Positions 15,201 to 27,856 of a stretch of 64,000 nt of DNA are shown here, one piece after another. This stretch comes from Holacanthus passer (Eukaryota > Chordata > Actinopteri > Pomacanthidae): positions 1,550,001 through 1,614,000 of the forward strand of contig JAFREQ010000045.1 in assembly GCA_025331565.1 (NCBI GenBank). The letters are read 5' to 3'. A program made the position numbers and the translations under genes. A model generated the notes under the pieces. It searched no databases. It was not told the origin of the DNA and was given only the letters and a program-made list of their open reading frames with translations. How positions within the stretch are numbered: position 1 is the first letter of the stretch; every line of letters starts with the position of its first letter.

Positions 15201-18200
15201 TTCAATGAATTTGCCAAGGGAACAAGGAAGCACAGACCTCCCTAGTGACGCTCGACTGATGGTGAAATAAAAACCGGGCCTCGCTTGATTCAGACATGAT
15301 TGCATCTGCTCAAAGACAAAACACAGTATCTCAACATCTGCATTGCATCATCACAAGCAGAACCATTACTGTGATGTAATCTGACTTTAGGTCTGTTATC
15401 ACTTAATTTATGTGTTGTGAATTTATGAAGACTAGGTCAGAAGGGTGCTCAACACTTTAGCACATACGCTTATCTTCAATACAAGACAAGGACGCCGTTA
15501 CTTAAGATTACAAGCCAAACCCCATTAATATGTCATGGAGACAGCATAATTACAGAGTTGTCTGCACACCCCTCCCACACGACTCCAGAGAGGATCAACG
15601 TCAGGAACAACCAAAACACTAGCCCTAAGCCCACAGGCAAGCACATGCTGATCCCCCATGACTGTCTGAAACACTGGTCTTCTACACACCCGACGTCATG
15701 AACCTGGTTTGTGATAGCAGATCTAAAAATACACTATTGGGGAACCTGATGATGCACATGAAAAGAATCACACTGTACTTTACAGCACAGATATCACAGT
15801 TTGTACCTTTGCCAGGATGACATGTTCCTTGTCTGACAAAGTATGAGGTGACAGAGTCTAACCACACATGGATAATGTGCACTCAATCTGCACTTGTCCT
15901 TGACCTTACTTGACATGTTCCTGTGTTCAAAAGAGCTGTTAGACTGCTGAGCTGGAGCAAATGTCACACACACACGATGACTGTTCACAGACTAACATGT
16001 GACAATACGCACTCTGCAGCAGGAATGCTGGAAGAGTCCGCAGTGTGCTAACCTTTGCTATCAGACATGCAAAATTCAACAGAAGTGATTTGGTGTGTGG
16101 AATCCAGTTCATTGGTGAGTTGCTGGTAGATAAAAACTGATAAATCAAAACAAGGTGAAGTGAGGCAGAAAAGCATCCAACTTGAGGGTGAAAATTTGCA
16201 TAACACAGTTCAGCAAAAGTCTATGCATGTTGTAATGGCAAACATCTGTAATGTCAGTTCACAAATATAAATTGATTTCTGGGGCAAAAATGCTGAGCAA
16301 GACATTTCACAGTCAAACATTAAAGTTTTCTAAACGACATAATCTTTGACATATCTCTCCTGGAACTTATCGTTTCTTTTTGGCCAAGATCTACATATCT
16401 GTAAGAAGTAGATATCAGTTCACATCTCAGTCAAACCCATCTGAAAGCACTGTCAGTTTATGAATGAACATCAATAAGAAATTTCTTGCATCTCCTAAAT
16501 GAGCTGAAATTGCCTTACTGAGACCAGTGAAAATATGAATATAAATACTCAGTAAGAAGTGCTACTGAGGTGTCATCTAAATTCTTTCAGCTGAGCTCCT
16601 CCTCAGTATTCCCATTTGTGTTTTAAGTCCCAGAAGTTCATTGGCTAGCTTAATTAGAAAGTGTTAGAATGAGTGAGAGACTTATATTTAACAAGAAAAG
16701 ACTGAAATTAAGCTTGATCAGCTTGAGAATTCAACTGAAGCACAATGTGCATGTGTATCATGCATGCTCTGGTGTTTGTCTCAGTTTAGTGCCTGTGTGT
16801 GGGCTTCACCAGCAGGAATGCGAAATGAGTAAAGTTCAAGTGTGTGTGAGAGCGAGCGAGGGGAGTCGGTGCAGCTTCCAGAGGGCAGGGCAAGCTCCTG
16901 GAGATTCCAGGCATGCCTGCGTTTCCACGGATGTCACGTGCTGCAGTGCAAACACAGCTATGCTGAGTTAATTACACAGTGCACACCAGGCCTCGCACTT
17001 TTTCCAAAATGTTTCATACTTAAGCAAAACCATTATTAAAAGAAAGTTAAAGGCAAAGTTGCTTAAAAATGCCACATATCACATTAAGTTTATAAAAACA
17101 GGAGAAAAAAGATTTAAGCTTTTTTAATTAAAGAGCACAAAGCTCAGAGAATTTAAACTGCAAGCTCAAAAGATTTATATTTTCTGTATTTAGGGCCTCA
17201 TTACAGAAAAAAAAAAAATCTAACTGCTTGTCCAGACTTAAGTTTCAAAGAAAGGGAAAATCCTATCTTCCTATTACGGAGGGAATTCTTAAAGCTCACA
17301 GCTGTGTCATATCCTATCTCAGATCTAATTACGACAAATTTATCTTAAGAAACCTGACTAGAACTCTAAACTCCATTCTACAGGCAGCACATGTATAGAA
17401 TGTACATAAGACTGCCTGTATCGTTGATTTGAATGTAATATCAACAGCTGTCATACTTTCTATTCTGATAAGATTGGATTTTTTCCTAAATGCAGTTAGG
17501 AAACATGTTTCTCTAACACTGAAAATCCTAGATGTCATAGTAAACTGAGAGAAGATAGGATTTCAACAGTCTAAATATGGTTTTGTGACGTTTGACTCAA
17601 CTCTTACACAACTGTGATGGAAAAAATATTATTAGAAAGCTGCCTGCTGGGAGAATAAAGCAAAGAGAATCAACACAAAGAGTTGCATTGTGAATTGCTG
17701 CAATTCCTAGAGTTAAAATAACTGACCTTTCACTGTAAACAATGCCCTAACTGTCAACACTTGCTGAATCAGTCATCAGATTTGGCTGTTGTGCTGAGAC
17801 CACGTCAACAGACTTTAAAAAACAAAGACATTAACACAAGAAAAAGCAAAGGAAAGGGTTAAGTGCTGAGACCAAAACATATTCACATGAAAAAAAAAAA
17901 CCCTGAGAAGAAAATCAGGGCATACTGGCTGCACTGGAGATGAATAGCTGTGCTTGGGGGCCAACTGACAGACACGCTGATGTGCACAAACACACACACA
18001 TGCACTCACAGTAGACACGAATTGTTGCCATCTTCTTTTCTACAGACCCGTTAGTGCTTTGTTTGTTATTCGTCGCTGGCATGAGCAATGACACATACAT
18101 GCGTGCGTTCTGCTTTGTTGTCTCCAAAGAACCCTGCTGTGCTTTCTATTGGCCTCTCTCATCTATTCTCTTGGGCATACACACAAACATTCACCCATCA

Positions 18201-21200
18201 GCACCTCTATTAGAAGCCTGAAACTGGTCATGTGGCACAATCCAAACATTCAACCTGCAATATATTGTATTTGCTCAGTAACCAATTCACCAACCATGAC
18301 CACGCATCATTGTTAAATTCCAAGTCCCTCACATCTGAGACCAGAACTATAGACGTTTTCCACACAGGTGGCCCTGGAACACTTAGTATTTTTAGTAATA
18401 GCAACAATATATTGCTAATATATATATATATATATATATTCAAATCATGGGCATCATGCATTACATAAATCTAAATGAAAACTTATATTAATATACACAA
18501 TGCCACAAACAAGTTAGACAAGACAAACCTACATAGAACTGATATGCACAGGGGTAAGAAGAAAATGCATTAAAGCAAGACACTGAAACACCAGTTACTA
18601 AAAAAATAACTACACTTTAAAACAACTGCAATTGTCCCTTTCAATCTTTAAAACTTAAACTCACTAATAATGTTCATACTTTTAGCAATGTTTTTGCATG
18701 GGTATAAAGTTGATTACATGAATGCTCTTTGGTGCTCTCTTGAGTTCCTTGGATCAGACAGGAGCACATGTTGTAATTTGAAAGTGGGAGATGAAAGTGA
18801 GATGAGGACAAATATGATAAAAGTTAAATAAAGCCCAGTGGATTTATCTGTGGACTAAAAACACTCATAAAACCTTAATCAGTACTGGCATGACAACTGA
18901 AGACACACCTTAAGCAGAATCCAGCATATGCAGCAAAAAGACATAATCAAATACAACATGTCCATATCCTGGCATATAAAGACAAAGGAAACACGTTTCT
19001 ATAACAAGTAATTCAGTGATAGTGGCCAATGGTCGGCAAAACCAATAGTGTGGTCAATAAAGAGGAGAAGTAGACAACACAGCAATTTAGATAAGTTGTA
19101 AATGACTATTCAGTCAATGACAACATTGCTGATAACTTTGGCTGCACATCAATAGCTGCTCAGCTGTCTCCTGAAAGCTTTTTAACACAATCAGAAGCAA
19201 CTCTCACTATCACTGATCATTACACATTTTAAATACGTTCCTGGATTAGCTCATGGTCAAGATAGATAAATATTGGCCTGAAAAGTTTCTTTTTTGTGCA
19301 CATTCAAAACACACATCAGGAGATGTAATTCAGTAATTCATGCTTTGGCTTGTCTAGCCTGATATATTGTTCATTCGTAGCAGTTTTACCAGAAGATATG
19401 AGGTTTAAAAGTGGAAAAACAGCAGTTCTCAGTGGAGAACAAAACATTTCTGCTATTCAGAAATGCACTACATAGTAGTTTAGAGACAATCAGTCAAAAT
19501 AGGCTGGGTTGAGGAAAAAATATTCCCCAAATGGAACCAAATGTTTGAACTCTGGGGCCGGTAGATGACAGGCGGTGAGATAGTGAATCAAGTGAAAAGT
19601 ATTCAAGTGGGGGAGACACTGCCATCGTAGTTGTAAACACTGCTCCAGTCACAAGTGTATTACTGTACTCCTTTATCATGACTCTTGAGATCTTGGGCTT
19701 AACATTCCTTCACGGGTTGGTGCTACATCTTGTGAGATTACAGAGAAACAAGGTGTTTTACATCACTTATCATAAACTCTATCAGCCAGAGACACTGCAA
19801 GCGCCTGAGTGTGTGTATATGGGAGAGAAGGAGGGGCAAGGAGCAAAACAGAAACTATGCTGTACCAAGAGGGGTCCACTGGAGTAAACAACAATCAAAC
19901 ATAAGCATTTTTCTCAGACCTCCTGTTTTTTTTTTGCTTAGACTTAAAGTTCCCTAAATGTTCCACAAAACAGTGCCCAGAATGGAGATGGTCTCGCAAA
20001 AACAGGGCATTCCACGGCTCACTTGATTATTCCCACTTCCTGCTCACAGAGACGCTCCCAACAAAAAGGAATCAACAAGAAAAACACGGGCGTCAACAAA
20101 TCAGACTGGCCCTGGCCCGGACCTAGACGCTGACTGAGTGCCTGAGTTGCCCCGCAGAGAAAAAACTAAAGCAGGGCTTTGTGTGTGCCCCGAAGCAACT
20201 CTGCCACCAGGACTAGCCCAAACAGAAAGGCAATCTGAACTGGCCACCTGTTTTATAACACATGTAAAAGCAGAGCGGCTCTGTTGTGGTAGCTGTTGTG
20301 CAGATGAAGTGGTTGCTAATTGGTTAAAGTCCAACCCCACGACTGCTGCTGAATACATATTAAAACAGCATCTGTTTTAACACGGCTTCTGCCTCTAAAT
20401 CTAGCAAGCATCTTCTATTGTAAATACTAAATTGGATGGAGATAAGAGAGCTGAAGGTGAGGGACAGTGACCCATCCGAAGCTGCTGGTACAGAAAGTGT
20501 GCTGGGTGGAGGATGTAAGGGCTATCACATTTCAGAGTGATAGATAGAGGCCTTCAATGGCCGTGTGTGGCCAGCAGATAAAGGGCAGCATTTGTTTGTG
20601 GTTGGTTTTAATGCCATCCCGGGCGACCTTTTCCCCCACAGGGACATCAGCACCCTGATAGATTAGCCTCAAAGGACCATTTGTGTGACTGAGAGTGGAG
20701 TTCCTGAGCTCCAGTATGATCAAAAGGTTCAGAAACAGCATCCTATCCCAAACAAAATGTCATTGCTGAATTTAACCACTCCAAACTTCATGTGCTCATC
20801 GATGGCAACAGCCTCTTTTTGAGTCTCTGGCCTAAACATAACCTGTTGAAAATGAGCGAATGCCTCAGACAGTTTATTCAAACAGAACATCAAACATCTG
20901 GCACAAGATTACCTCAATCTGTACAGGACAGGAAATAACCAAACTCTCACTAGGTACAAGTGGCTGATAAGTTTGTCTGTATTTACCAAGCCTTAGTGAC
21001 GGCTAACAAATACTGCACTGTTGGGGCTTTTTCTTCTCAGGACAGAAACCATGCAATACTATGTAGTCCTGAGTACAAGGAACTGTAGGGATTTTGTGAT
21101 TTGGTTATCATATGTCAAGTTAAATATTCAAGTCTCAAACATCTGCTAATTAAAAACACCCCCAAAAAACTTTTTCTGACGTGCTAAAGTATTTGACTAG

Positions 21201-24200
21201 ATGATCAACCCCAATTAATTAATTATTTTTCATATATTTTACACTTGTTTCAACTGTTATTGCATAGCAAATTAGAAATTCTTGGGTTTGGAAAAAAATT
21301 AATTTTTAGGACTACTTTTTTGGACTATTTCCTGACTATTTCATTATTTCAGTGACCTAACGGTTAATCTGCAACATAATGTACATATTAGTTGAAGCCA
21401 TAAAACGATGCGACATAAGACAAAGTGGATTTTGCCCAGCTAAAATGGAAAACTTTGCTGCCTAATATCCACAGTACACAATAAAGTTTGCCTCTTTCTT
21501 TGCATTTCAGTTTATGTGTGTTTATAAGAAAGCTTTAAATGTGCCACTCCCTGGATACTGTGCCCTTTACGCCTGAGGTTTCTAAACACTGGCTGCTGAG
21601 GGGATGAAATCAACACATAAATACAGTAGGGAAAAAAAGAGAAAATGGCGTCACCTTGCACATCTTGTCTGTGTGTACTTAATGCCTGAAGCCAACAAGG
21701 CTCCTGTCCTATCACAGAGCTCCAGCAGGACACGCAGCCCTGCCACAGACTCTCCCCTATGGCAAACAGCTGCCACCACCACCACAGCCATCAATTATTC
21801 ACCAGAGCTTTGCCTCCTTGTTTACCTTGAGTTCTGTGACCAAGGCCAGAGTGTTGGGGACAAATCACACTGCCCAAATAAGTGCGGGGAGTCAGTGGAT
21901 GCATGTTACCTGACAGTCCAAGCCCAAACAGGAAATGCTACTGTGCTGAAAGTCAACAGGACCACACAGGGTAGAACCAACGACATTATAATAATGGGAC
22001 TGAGCTGCAGAGCAGTGTCTGTCCACCTCAAAGAGGCTTGCAACCAATGATTGCTTCCTTTAATGATTAATCTGCCAACTTGGATTTGTAATTATACATT
22101 TGATCTTGAAAAGCCCATCACACATTCTCATGTTCTCAAGTTCCCAGGCCATTCAATTACTTGTTTGTTCAATAAACAGTCCAAAATGTACAGGCACTGA
22201 TATTGAAGAATAGGACAGTGGCATAAACAGATGCAGCACAGCATGTCCACATGCATCTTGTGACCACTGCTGTGCTGTTTACATAAAAAATACTAAAGGC
22301 AGCAGGCTTCATACATGCCTCATAGTGGCAGTGTGTTATGCACTGTAGGCTTAACATTACCCTGTTAATGCCGCTGCCATTTCCCAAGAAGAATGCATGA
22401 TTTTTCAAAGTGAAAGGAAGGAAGGGGGTGTGTGTGTGCCTGTCAGGTAGAGAAAAGCAGAAGATCCATCTACACCATGCAGAAGTCTCCAGGGGACCGG
22501 CTGTTAGCTCTGCGACCACTTCTCTAGCTGCTTCTTTCCCACCTGACACTACATGTCAGCCTAGATTCTGGTGTTCATGGATGGATGGAAGGCCCCAAAA
22601 CCAAGAATCCCAAAGGACCAGGAATCAGTAGAGCTCAGCTCAGTTCCCCAATCACTTCCACCAGTGTAGGTGCCAGAGCCCCCCTTCTCCTGTTAATCTC
22701 CGGAATAAAATGCACCCCCACTACCACTACATACTCACTCTCTCACATACACACACACCTCCCATTACCCCTCTGTCTCACCAGACTGGGGGAGGGGGGC
22801 AGGCAGGATGTGAGACCAGCTGGTCATCAGCTCAGACAAAGAAACCTGCTGAATGTGCTCTTGCATCAAAAAGACTCTCAGATCTCTCACATTGCTGTTT
22901 CTTCATGGCCTCACCAGTTCTGGAGCTCTTTCACTTTACAGGCTCTGTGATACAGCCCGATCCTGTTTGGGGGGGTTGTCTGATTACAAAACTTTTTAAA
23001 AAACCTCTACTTCTGTTTTTCTAACGGATGTAGTTCTTTACAATCAGGATGGGGGTAGGGTCAATTACAGCCACAAAATGAAGACATCTTATAGTCTGGC
23101 CTGAAATGTGAAAACAAATCATATGTTAGATTCATTTGCACTTTGTGAACAATAGTAACTCTGGCTTCAACGTGCTTTATCGAAACAGGAAAGAAAAGAG
23201 CAGAAGAGTGAGAAAGAGCTGAGCCAGTGGAATGAGGTGGTTTTACCGCAGAGAGGCCACTGGCAGGTGTAATTTATCTTTGGTCCTAGCCTAGTTCAGC
23301 CAGTCACTGGGGAGAGACAAACCAGGGCTCTCCTGTAGAGTTAACTGGAAACTCAGGAAGGGGAGGCGGATTACAGACCTCAATAGTACACTGTAAGGAC
23401 ACAGTGTGAAGTGAACATGCCCTAGATTTTTAAACCAAACTTCCCTCAGTGAGCACCAAACTTTTGGCTTTAAAGTCCAAAAAGCATTTCTCTCACACCT
23501 TAAATTAGAAATTATACAGTAGATGGGTGGAGCACCATTCATTCTCAATTAGACTGAGCTATTTCTCAATCTTCCTCAAGATAATAATAAAGTCTTATAA
23601 AACAACGACACATAAAACACTTGACAATCCAAGCGTGGGTATACAATGGTAGACCAATTCACAATCAGCAAGAGCTGGGTGAAGGGGCCTCATTTAGGTT
23701 TCTCTTGACCCGAGGCTGAACATACACAAGGGACTCAAGAGAAAAGCACTCTGATTTTTATCAGTGCATTTATGTGCTCGAAAAGAGAACCAAATGGCAG
23801 AAAGGCAGATCCCAGAGGAAGCGCACACTGAGACACACTGGCGTGTATGAAGGGGGGTCAAAACTGAGGTGCTGAGGGGCATTTTCACGGCCGGGTGAAG
23901 CTCTAATCTGCCCTTTAGCCACAGATCTGTTAGCACACACACAGAGAGGGCACTGGTGAAAGCTGAGGATTAAAAAGATTGCACAGTCATCAGTCCTATT
24001 TATCATGCACATTATACTTCCTTTTTATTTCAACAAGAAAATATCTACACTTTTGCATTTTCCCTTTTCAAACAAAACCTCACCTCCAATTAGTCACGCA
24101 AATTCATAGATGGGGAAAGAACAATTGGCCATTTGCAGACTTGTGGCTGATAGCAGTTATACCCAGTTATTGGATGCTATAGTTGTAACTGGTTGTAACA

Positions 24201-27200
24201 AGTGTTGAGACAGGAAATCCATACTGTAACATATCAAGTGTACCTGGAATGTCCTATTAGGTAATAATACTGGGAGCAACATGCTTAAAACCTGTTTTGC
24301 AAAGTCTGATGGGGACACACCCATCAGGGACTTGTTCCCTATTTCAACAATGGAAAAGCCAAGACAAGAACAAGTAGATATACTCGGTCATGTACCCGCG
24401 TTAGAGGCGCTGTTTGTGCTGCTGCATTATGCACCTGCAGCCCACCTGGTGCATCCAAGAAGGGACATCCTTGTGCTTTTCAGCAGGTGTACCTGACCTA
24501 CAACAAATCTTAAAAGTGATCATTGGAGTCATGATATATTTGCAGACTTAATGTACGACTGGTGAGGGTCAGTGGAGTGCACACAAGAAACACAAAGAGC
24601 CATGACATTGGATATGGCGGGGGGGGGGGCGCAATCAGACTTGTGAATGGACTTCTTTGTAAGCTGTCATGGGACTTGAAAATGGCTAAAAAGATAATTC
24701 CCTCTTCCTCAACATGATCTTTGAGGCAGGGTTAGATTGTCAAAAGCAAAGCAGAAATTCTGATTACGTTAGTCTAACTTTGCCTGCTGAAAACAGACAA
24801 GTAGGAAATAAGGATTGTGGGGCATGTACTTTTTTACCAGACTCTCGCAAGCAATTCTTCAATAATCGACAGAGAAACTTTGATCAACTGTAAGATTCAC
24901 CCATAAAAAACTGGGGTTAGCCAATTGAAAAAAATAAGTGACCATAGTTTTCTCCATGTCTGCTATGAAGTTATAATTATCAACACGGCTCTGTTAAAAT
25001 CAAACGACATTGAAAATCACAAAGAAAACATCCCAACAGCAAAACAAATGACCCGTTCTATCGGACTATCTAAGATTAGTTTTTATGCAATGAGAAAACA
25101 GAGCTGGGACGCAGCATTAAGAGCTAAGGATGTATGGGCACGAGGGGAATTCCTGACCAGCTGCCTACTTAACAGGTTCTCTAAACTCATTCCATGCAGA
25201 GAGGCCACGCTTTATTTCATGTCGTATAATCACTGTCTGGATAAGATCTCGCCCTACAAAGAGATAAAAACAGAAAAACAGTCATTCTAAATTTCTTTTT
25301 TTTTGAACAAACCTAAAATGTCCTTGACGTGGCAAATGGAGACATCATTACCACAAAGAGCATAATCTAAGATTGGTGGGCAGTGTGGTGGGGGTGAGTC
25401 ACAGCAAACTTAAGAAACTGTCAGGATGTCTAAATCTCCATCTGTTCACGATGTTAAACCCCTACCAATACGATCTAGACTATACACCCCCAGAGGCACC
25501 ACACTAAATACCTCTACGCATCACATTGCTTCACTGTTCATTAAATTAATGGCTGTATTGATTATGCCATATTTTGATTTTTTTCAAAATGTTACTGCAC
25601 ATATAAATTCCGCTGACTGACACTAATCCTACTTGACTCGTCTGGACAGTTTGCAGCCCTTCTTCAAAAGAAGTGACAGTTTGTGAAGGTGTCACCTCTG
25701 AGCCGATTATTCTACATCTATGACATATGTTGTACATGGAGGAGCAGCCAGTAAGCCCACCACAATTCATCCATATGGTTTGTGTTGAGAGGCAGGGTAA
25801 TTCAGACGCACAGGACAAACTGATGAGTAAAAATGACCCAGGATGTTAGACTGACATTTAAAAATAGCCAAAGACTGACAAGTAGGTCCGCAGACGCATC
25901 TCTGACTTTAATACGCAGTGACAGGAAAGGAGCACGCAAATGCATAAAGGCATTCAGACTCTTACTCACTTATGAGCTCATTATGGTAATGCCATTCATC
26001 ATACAGTCAGTGGTCTTGTTTCCAAACCTGTATGAGCCTGACCTCTCACACTGCTCCCTCGCTGAAGCCCCGCTGACTCCGAGGACCAGAGAGGGCCCAT
26101 ATGCTTTGTGTCTGCATGCTACGCATTCACCACGACCACACGAGACATTCTGTCACCACGCATTTATGTCTCCTGGTCGAAGCCAGCACCACACAGAGAG
26201 ACAGTGTCGGTTAGTTGTCTGTGCCTGAATATTTAGGTGTATCTGTCACTCAGTATTTCAGGGGCCATGCACCAGGTACACTGAGGACATCTGACGGGTA
26301 TGAGCTAAATGGAGGAAACGCACTGTCTGCAGGTAAGCCTCAGAAAGACAGGCAAAGCAGGCCTCGAGTTTGCGCCAAGAATGAGCCCTAATCATACTGA
26401 AGATGGGTTAAATATTCAGCAATACTTTCTGTGTGTCTTTATGAGTAGCTCTCTGTCCATCTGTGCCAAAAGACTCTAGGCAAGAGCCAAGTTTGTGTTC
26501 CCAGAGTAGTTATGCACAAGGCCATCCTTTATCAAAGTCAAGGAGGGCTGATCTAAAAGTACTCTTATGTGTAAAAACTAAAACATGTCAAAGCAGAGGG
26601 ATTGTTCAAAAACACAAAAGCAAATGCATCCATTTCTGGAAAATGAACAAAACAAGTTCCATTGTTTGATTCCAGTCGTGTCAACAGTTCAGCCTGTGTT
26701 GACCTTGACTTGTTACCAATCATCATTAGTGAATGTGCCACTTGTCCCTTTCACCACTAAGCTAAAGCCATGAAAAGTGAGAGACTGACAATGTCTACCA
26801 CTGACCAGTCTATTCATACAAACTCCCTGCTCCATCACCATCACAGCCAGTGCCTTGTCCTAATAATGAACAATGCCTAGAACTGAATAAAACAAGGAGA
26901 AAGTCGAGCAAGCAAGTGCTTTGTTCCACAGCTGCAGAGAGCAACACTGAACACAGACCAGCAACGATCCTGCTCCCCTTAAAATAAACTCTTTGGCCGT
27001 GCAAAGAGAACTTTTGTCATATTTCAAACAGTGGGATTGTGGGCGTTGCAATTCATTCCACACATGCCTTCCCACCCTGCATCCAATCCAACTGGCCACC
27101 GTGCCATTACTACAGGCAACATGTTGTGTGCCAGCTGTTTTGGTCAGGGATAGTCCCTCTGAACATGCAGCATATCCACCCTGCAGAAGGAGAACCCTCC

Positions 27201-27856
27201 GTCTGCACTCGTCTTGACTGTCTAAAAACATCCTATCACCCTGATCCATTTATCTGCACACTTTATTCTCTTACACCCAAGTTAATTAAGGCTCCAGTGC
27301 TGCCTGCAAGGATTGTTAGGCACACAGTGCTGTTATCCACTGATATATGCGCAAACAAATGCACCCTGTTATGCATGATTGAAAAAGGAGCTATTTTGCT
27401 TTCATTATCTAATGATGTTACAACACTGCAGGGCAAAATGACCAAACCCATTCCAGGGTAAGGAAGGAGGTACTCTTGCTGAGAAGGACGTACCTGAGCA
27501 GGTGATATCATGCAAGCTATTTTACTGCTTATGTCACCTAGCAGTAACCTTTGCTTTTCAAATAGGTGAGTATGTGCAAGCCTGTGAATGTGGCATAGTC
27601 AAATCCAGCAAACCAACACAGGACCCACACACTTCAGTCAGGATAACAATGCACATTTCTGATTGACACAGGTTAGGCAGTCTTGCTCCATGCATACCTT
27701 TGGTAGCTCTTTGAGTTGGTTGGCATCGAGGAGAAGCTCTTCCAGGCTGCGGCTGTAGCGGAAAACCTCATCAGGGACTGTCTGCAGGCTGCAGTGCCGC
27801 TTGTCCACCGACTCGACGTGGCGGTTGCAGCGCCACAGGGGGATACACTTCAGCAT
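175..27856 (-). CDS. scrib: SCRIB (scribble), 5' part: coding exons 1-6
   Basis: Scribble is a cortical scaffold of the LAP family (leucine-rich repeats plus PDZ domains) that sets apicobasal and planar polarity with DLG and LGL. Six exons join in phase: 27698-27856, 3558-3675, 1950-2028, 1283-1372, 642-698 and 175-238 (complement), 567 nt and 189 codons. The protein starts MLKCIPLWRCNRHVESVDK, the diagnostic scribble N-terminus, followed by about seven LRRs with the LxxLxLxxNxLxxLP pattern (for example LRKLGLSDNEIQRLP, LVTLELRENLLKSLP, LEQLDLGSNELEVL). The start is the ATG at 27856. The remaining LRRs, the PDZ domains and the 3' end lie beyond base 1, so the gene is cut by the window and not truncated biologically. 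Intron 1 is about 24 kb. PUF60 lies directly upstream in the same orientation. Identity is from sequence recall, and every splice junction was checked for phase. Confidence 0.96.
642..698 (-). CDS. scrib: SCRIB coding exon 5 (LRR)
   Basis: Residues 149-167, NLANLVTLELRENLLKSLP. Acceptor TTATAG|CC, donor AC|GTAAGT. At 57 nt it is a multiple of three. A long CU-rich tract (as read on the transcript) sits upstream of its acceptor. Confidence 0.95.
715..835. repeat. Purine-rich low-complexity tract (GGAGA)n
   Basis: About 120 bases consist almost only of A and G on the + strand, densest at 785-830 with repeated GGAGAGGA units. On the SCRIB transcript strand this is a CU-rich tract beginning just upstream of the exon 5 acceptor at 699. 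Confidence 0.8.
1283..1372 (-). CDS. scrib: SCRIB coding exon 4 (LRR)
   Basis: Residues 119-148, RLPDGFTQLRALAHLA through LQTLPNDIG. Acceptor CTTCAG|AT, donor AA|GTATGT, carrying two bases into the next Asn codon. 90 nt. Confidence 0.96.
1783..1798. repeat. (ATTC)4 microsatellite
   Basis: Four perfect ATTC units in SCRIB intron 3. Confidence 0.8.
1950..2028 (-). CDS. scrib: SCRIB coding exon 3 (LRR)
   Basis: Residues 93-118, DIPEIPESIKFC through FSGNPLS, plus two bases of the next Arg codon. Acceptor CTGCAG|AC, donor AG|GTAAGC. 79 nt. Confidence 0.96.
3073..3096. repeat. (TG)12 microsatellite
   Basis: Twelve perfect TG units in SCRIB intron 2, likely polymorphic in length. Confidence 0.9.
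3558..3675 (-). CDS. scrib: SCRIB coding exon 2 (LRR)
   Basis: Residues 54-92, PFFRLLNLRKLGLSD through ELDISRN. The acceptor is TTAACAG|CC. The donor G|GTACAT leaves one base for the next Asp codon. 118 nt. Confidence 0.96.
3755..3890 (+). repeat. Degenerate teleost interspersed repeat ('gattaatcg' family), partial
   Basis: Contains 'cagcagatcctcacatttga' followed by 'gatcaatcaattatcaaa' and a tail like 'ttctgtccatt'. These are the recognisable closing segments of a common fish repeat that ends in a gattaatcgattatc-type motif. Recognition is from memory and the limits are approximate. Confidence 0.5.
7515..7682 (+). repeat. Degenerate teleost repeat ('agtaaaagtact' family)
   Basis: Carries the ordered words 'cagaccctttacttagtaaa', 'agtactcaatgcag', 'gattattattagtcatgcat', 'gtaaaagcaggattttac' and 'aaggtggagctcattttaa'. 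This is the layout of an interspersed element common in percomorph genomes, with internal deletions. It has no coding capacity. Confidence 0.65.
7822..8085 (-). repeat. Degenerate teleost interspersed repeat ('gattaatcg' family)
   Basis: Contains 'ctgattttctccattaatcg', 'cagtgagaaataccatcaca', 'cccagagtccaaagtgacac' and 'aagcagcaaatcacacaaat' in the order typical of this fish repeat. Related fragments occur at 3755-3890, 44745-44800 and 52895-53215. Strand assignment is tentative. Confidence 0.6.
11431..12095. mobile_element. Putative non-autonomous element with inverted ends
   Basis: The left edge 'gtgctggacaatcttgatca' and the reverse complement of the right edge, 'gagggctgggtgataaaagg', both resemble the 'gggctgggcgatat' terminus of a widespread fish repeat. 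The interior has AT-rich 'gatattatcacaatatata' near the left end. No intact target-site duplication is visible. It probably represents an old inactive copy. Confidence 0.4.
18418..18439. repeat. (AT)11 microsatellite
   Basis: Uninterrupted alternating AT over 22 bases in SCRIB intron 1. Confidence 0.85.
24619..24629. repeat. Poly-G run (G11)
   Basis: A homopolymer of about eleven G bases in SCRIB intron 1. It is prone to sequencing error. Confidence 0.7.
27698..27856 (-). CDS. scrib: SCRIB coding exon 1
   Basis: Residues 1-53, from the ATG to the start of the first leucine-rich repeat (LEELLLDANQLKELPK). The donor AAG|GTATGC falls after a complete codon (phase 0). The N-terminal Cys4 and Cys10 are visible; in the human protein these are the palmitoylated residues needed for membrane attachment. 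Confidence 0.97.

Larger units (their letters stand above)
3676..27697 (-). other. SCRIB intron 1 (24 kb), no gene recognised
   Basis: The interval between SCRIB coding exons 1 and 2. Every open reading frame I inspected here is short, low-complexity or without family resemblance. Contents noted: degenerate interspersed repeats at about 3755-3890, 7515-7682, 7822-8085 and 11431-12095; an (AT)n at 18418-18439; a G11 run at 24619-24629; a GC-richer patch at 9200-9420. First introns of this size in developmental genes often hold enhancers, but I cannot point to one from a single sequence. I see no tRNA or other structured RNA. Confidence 0.75.

Noticed and set aside
21190..21390. Possible further copy of the gattaatcg repeat
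   Set aside because: Only short AT-rich words match, too weak to call.
24925..25290. 121-codon + strand open frame
   Set aside because: No domain, no splice or promoter context, and it lies in an AT-rich intron.
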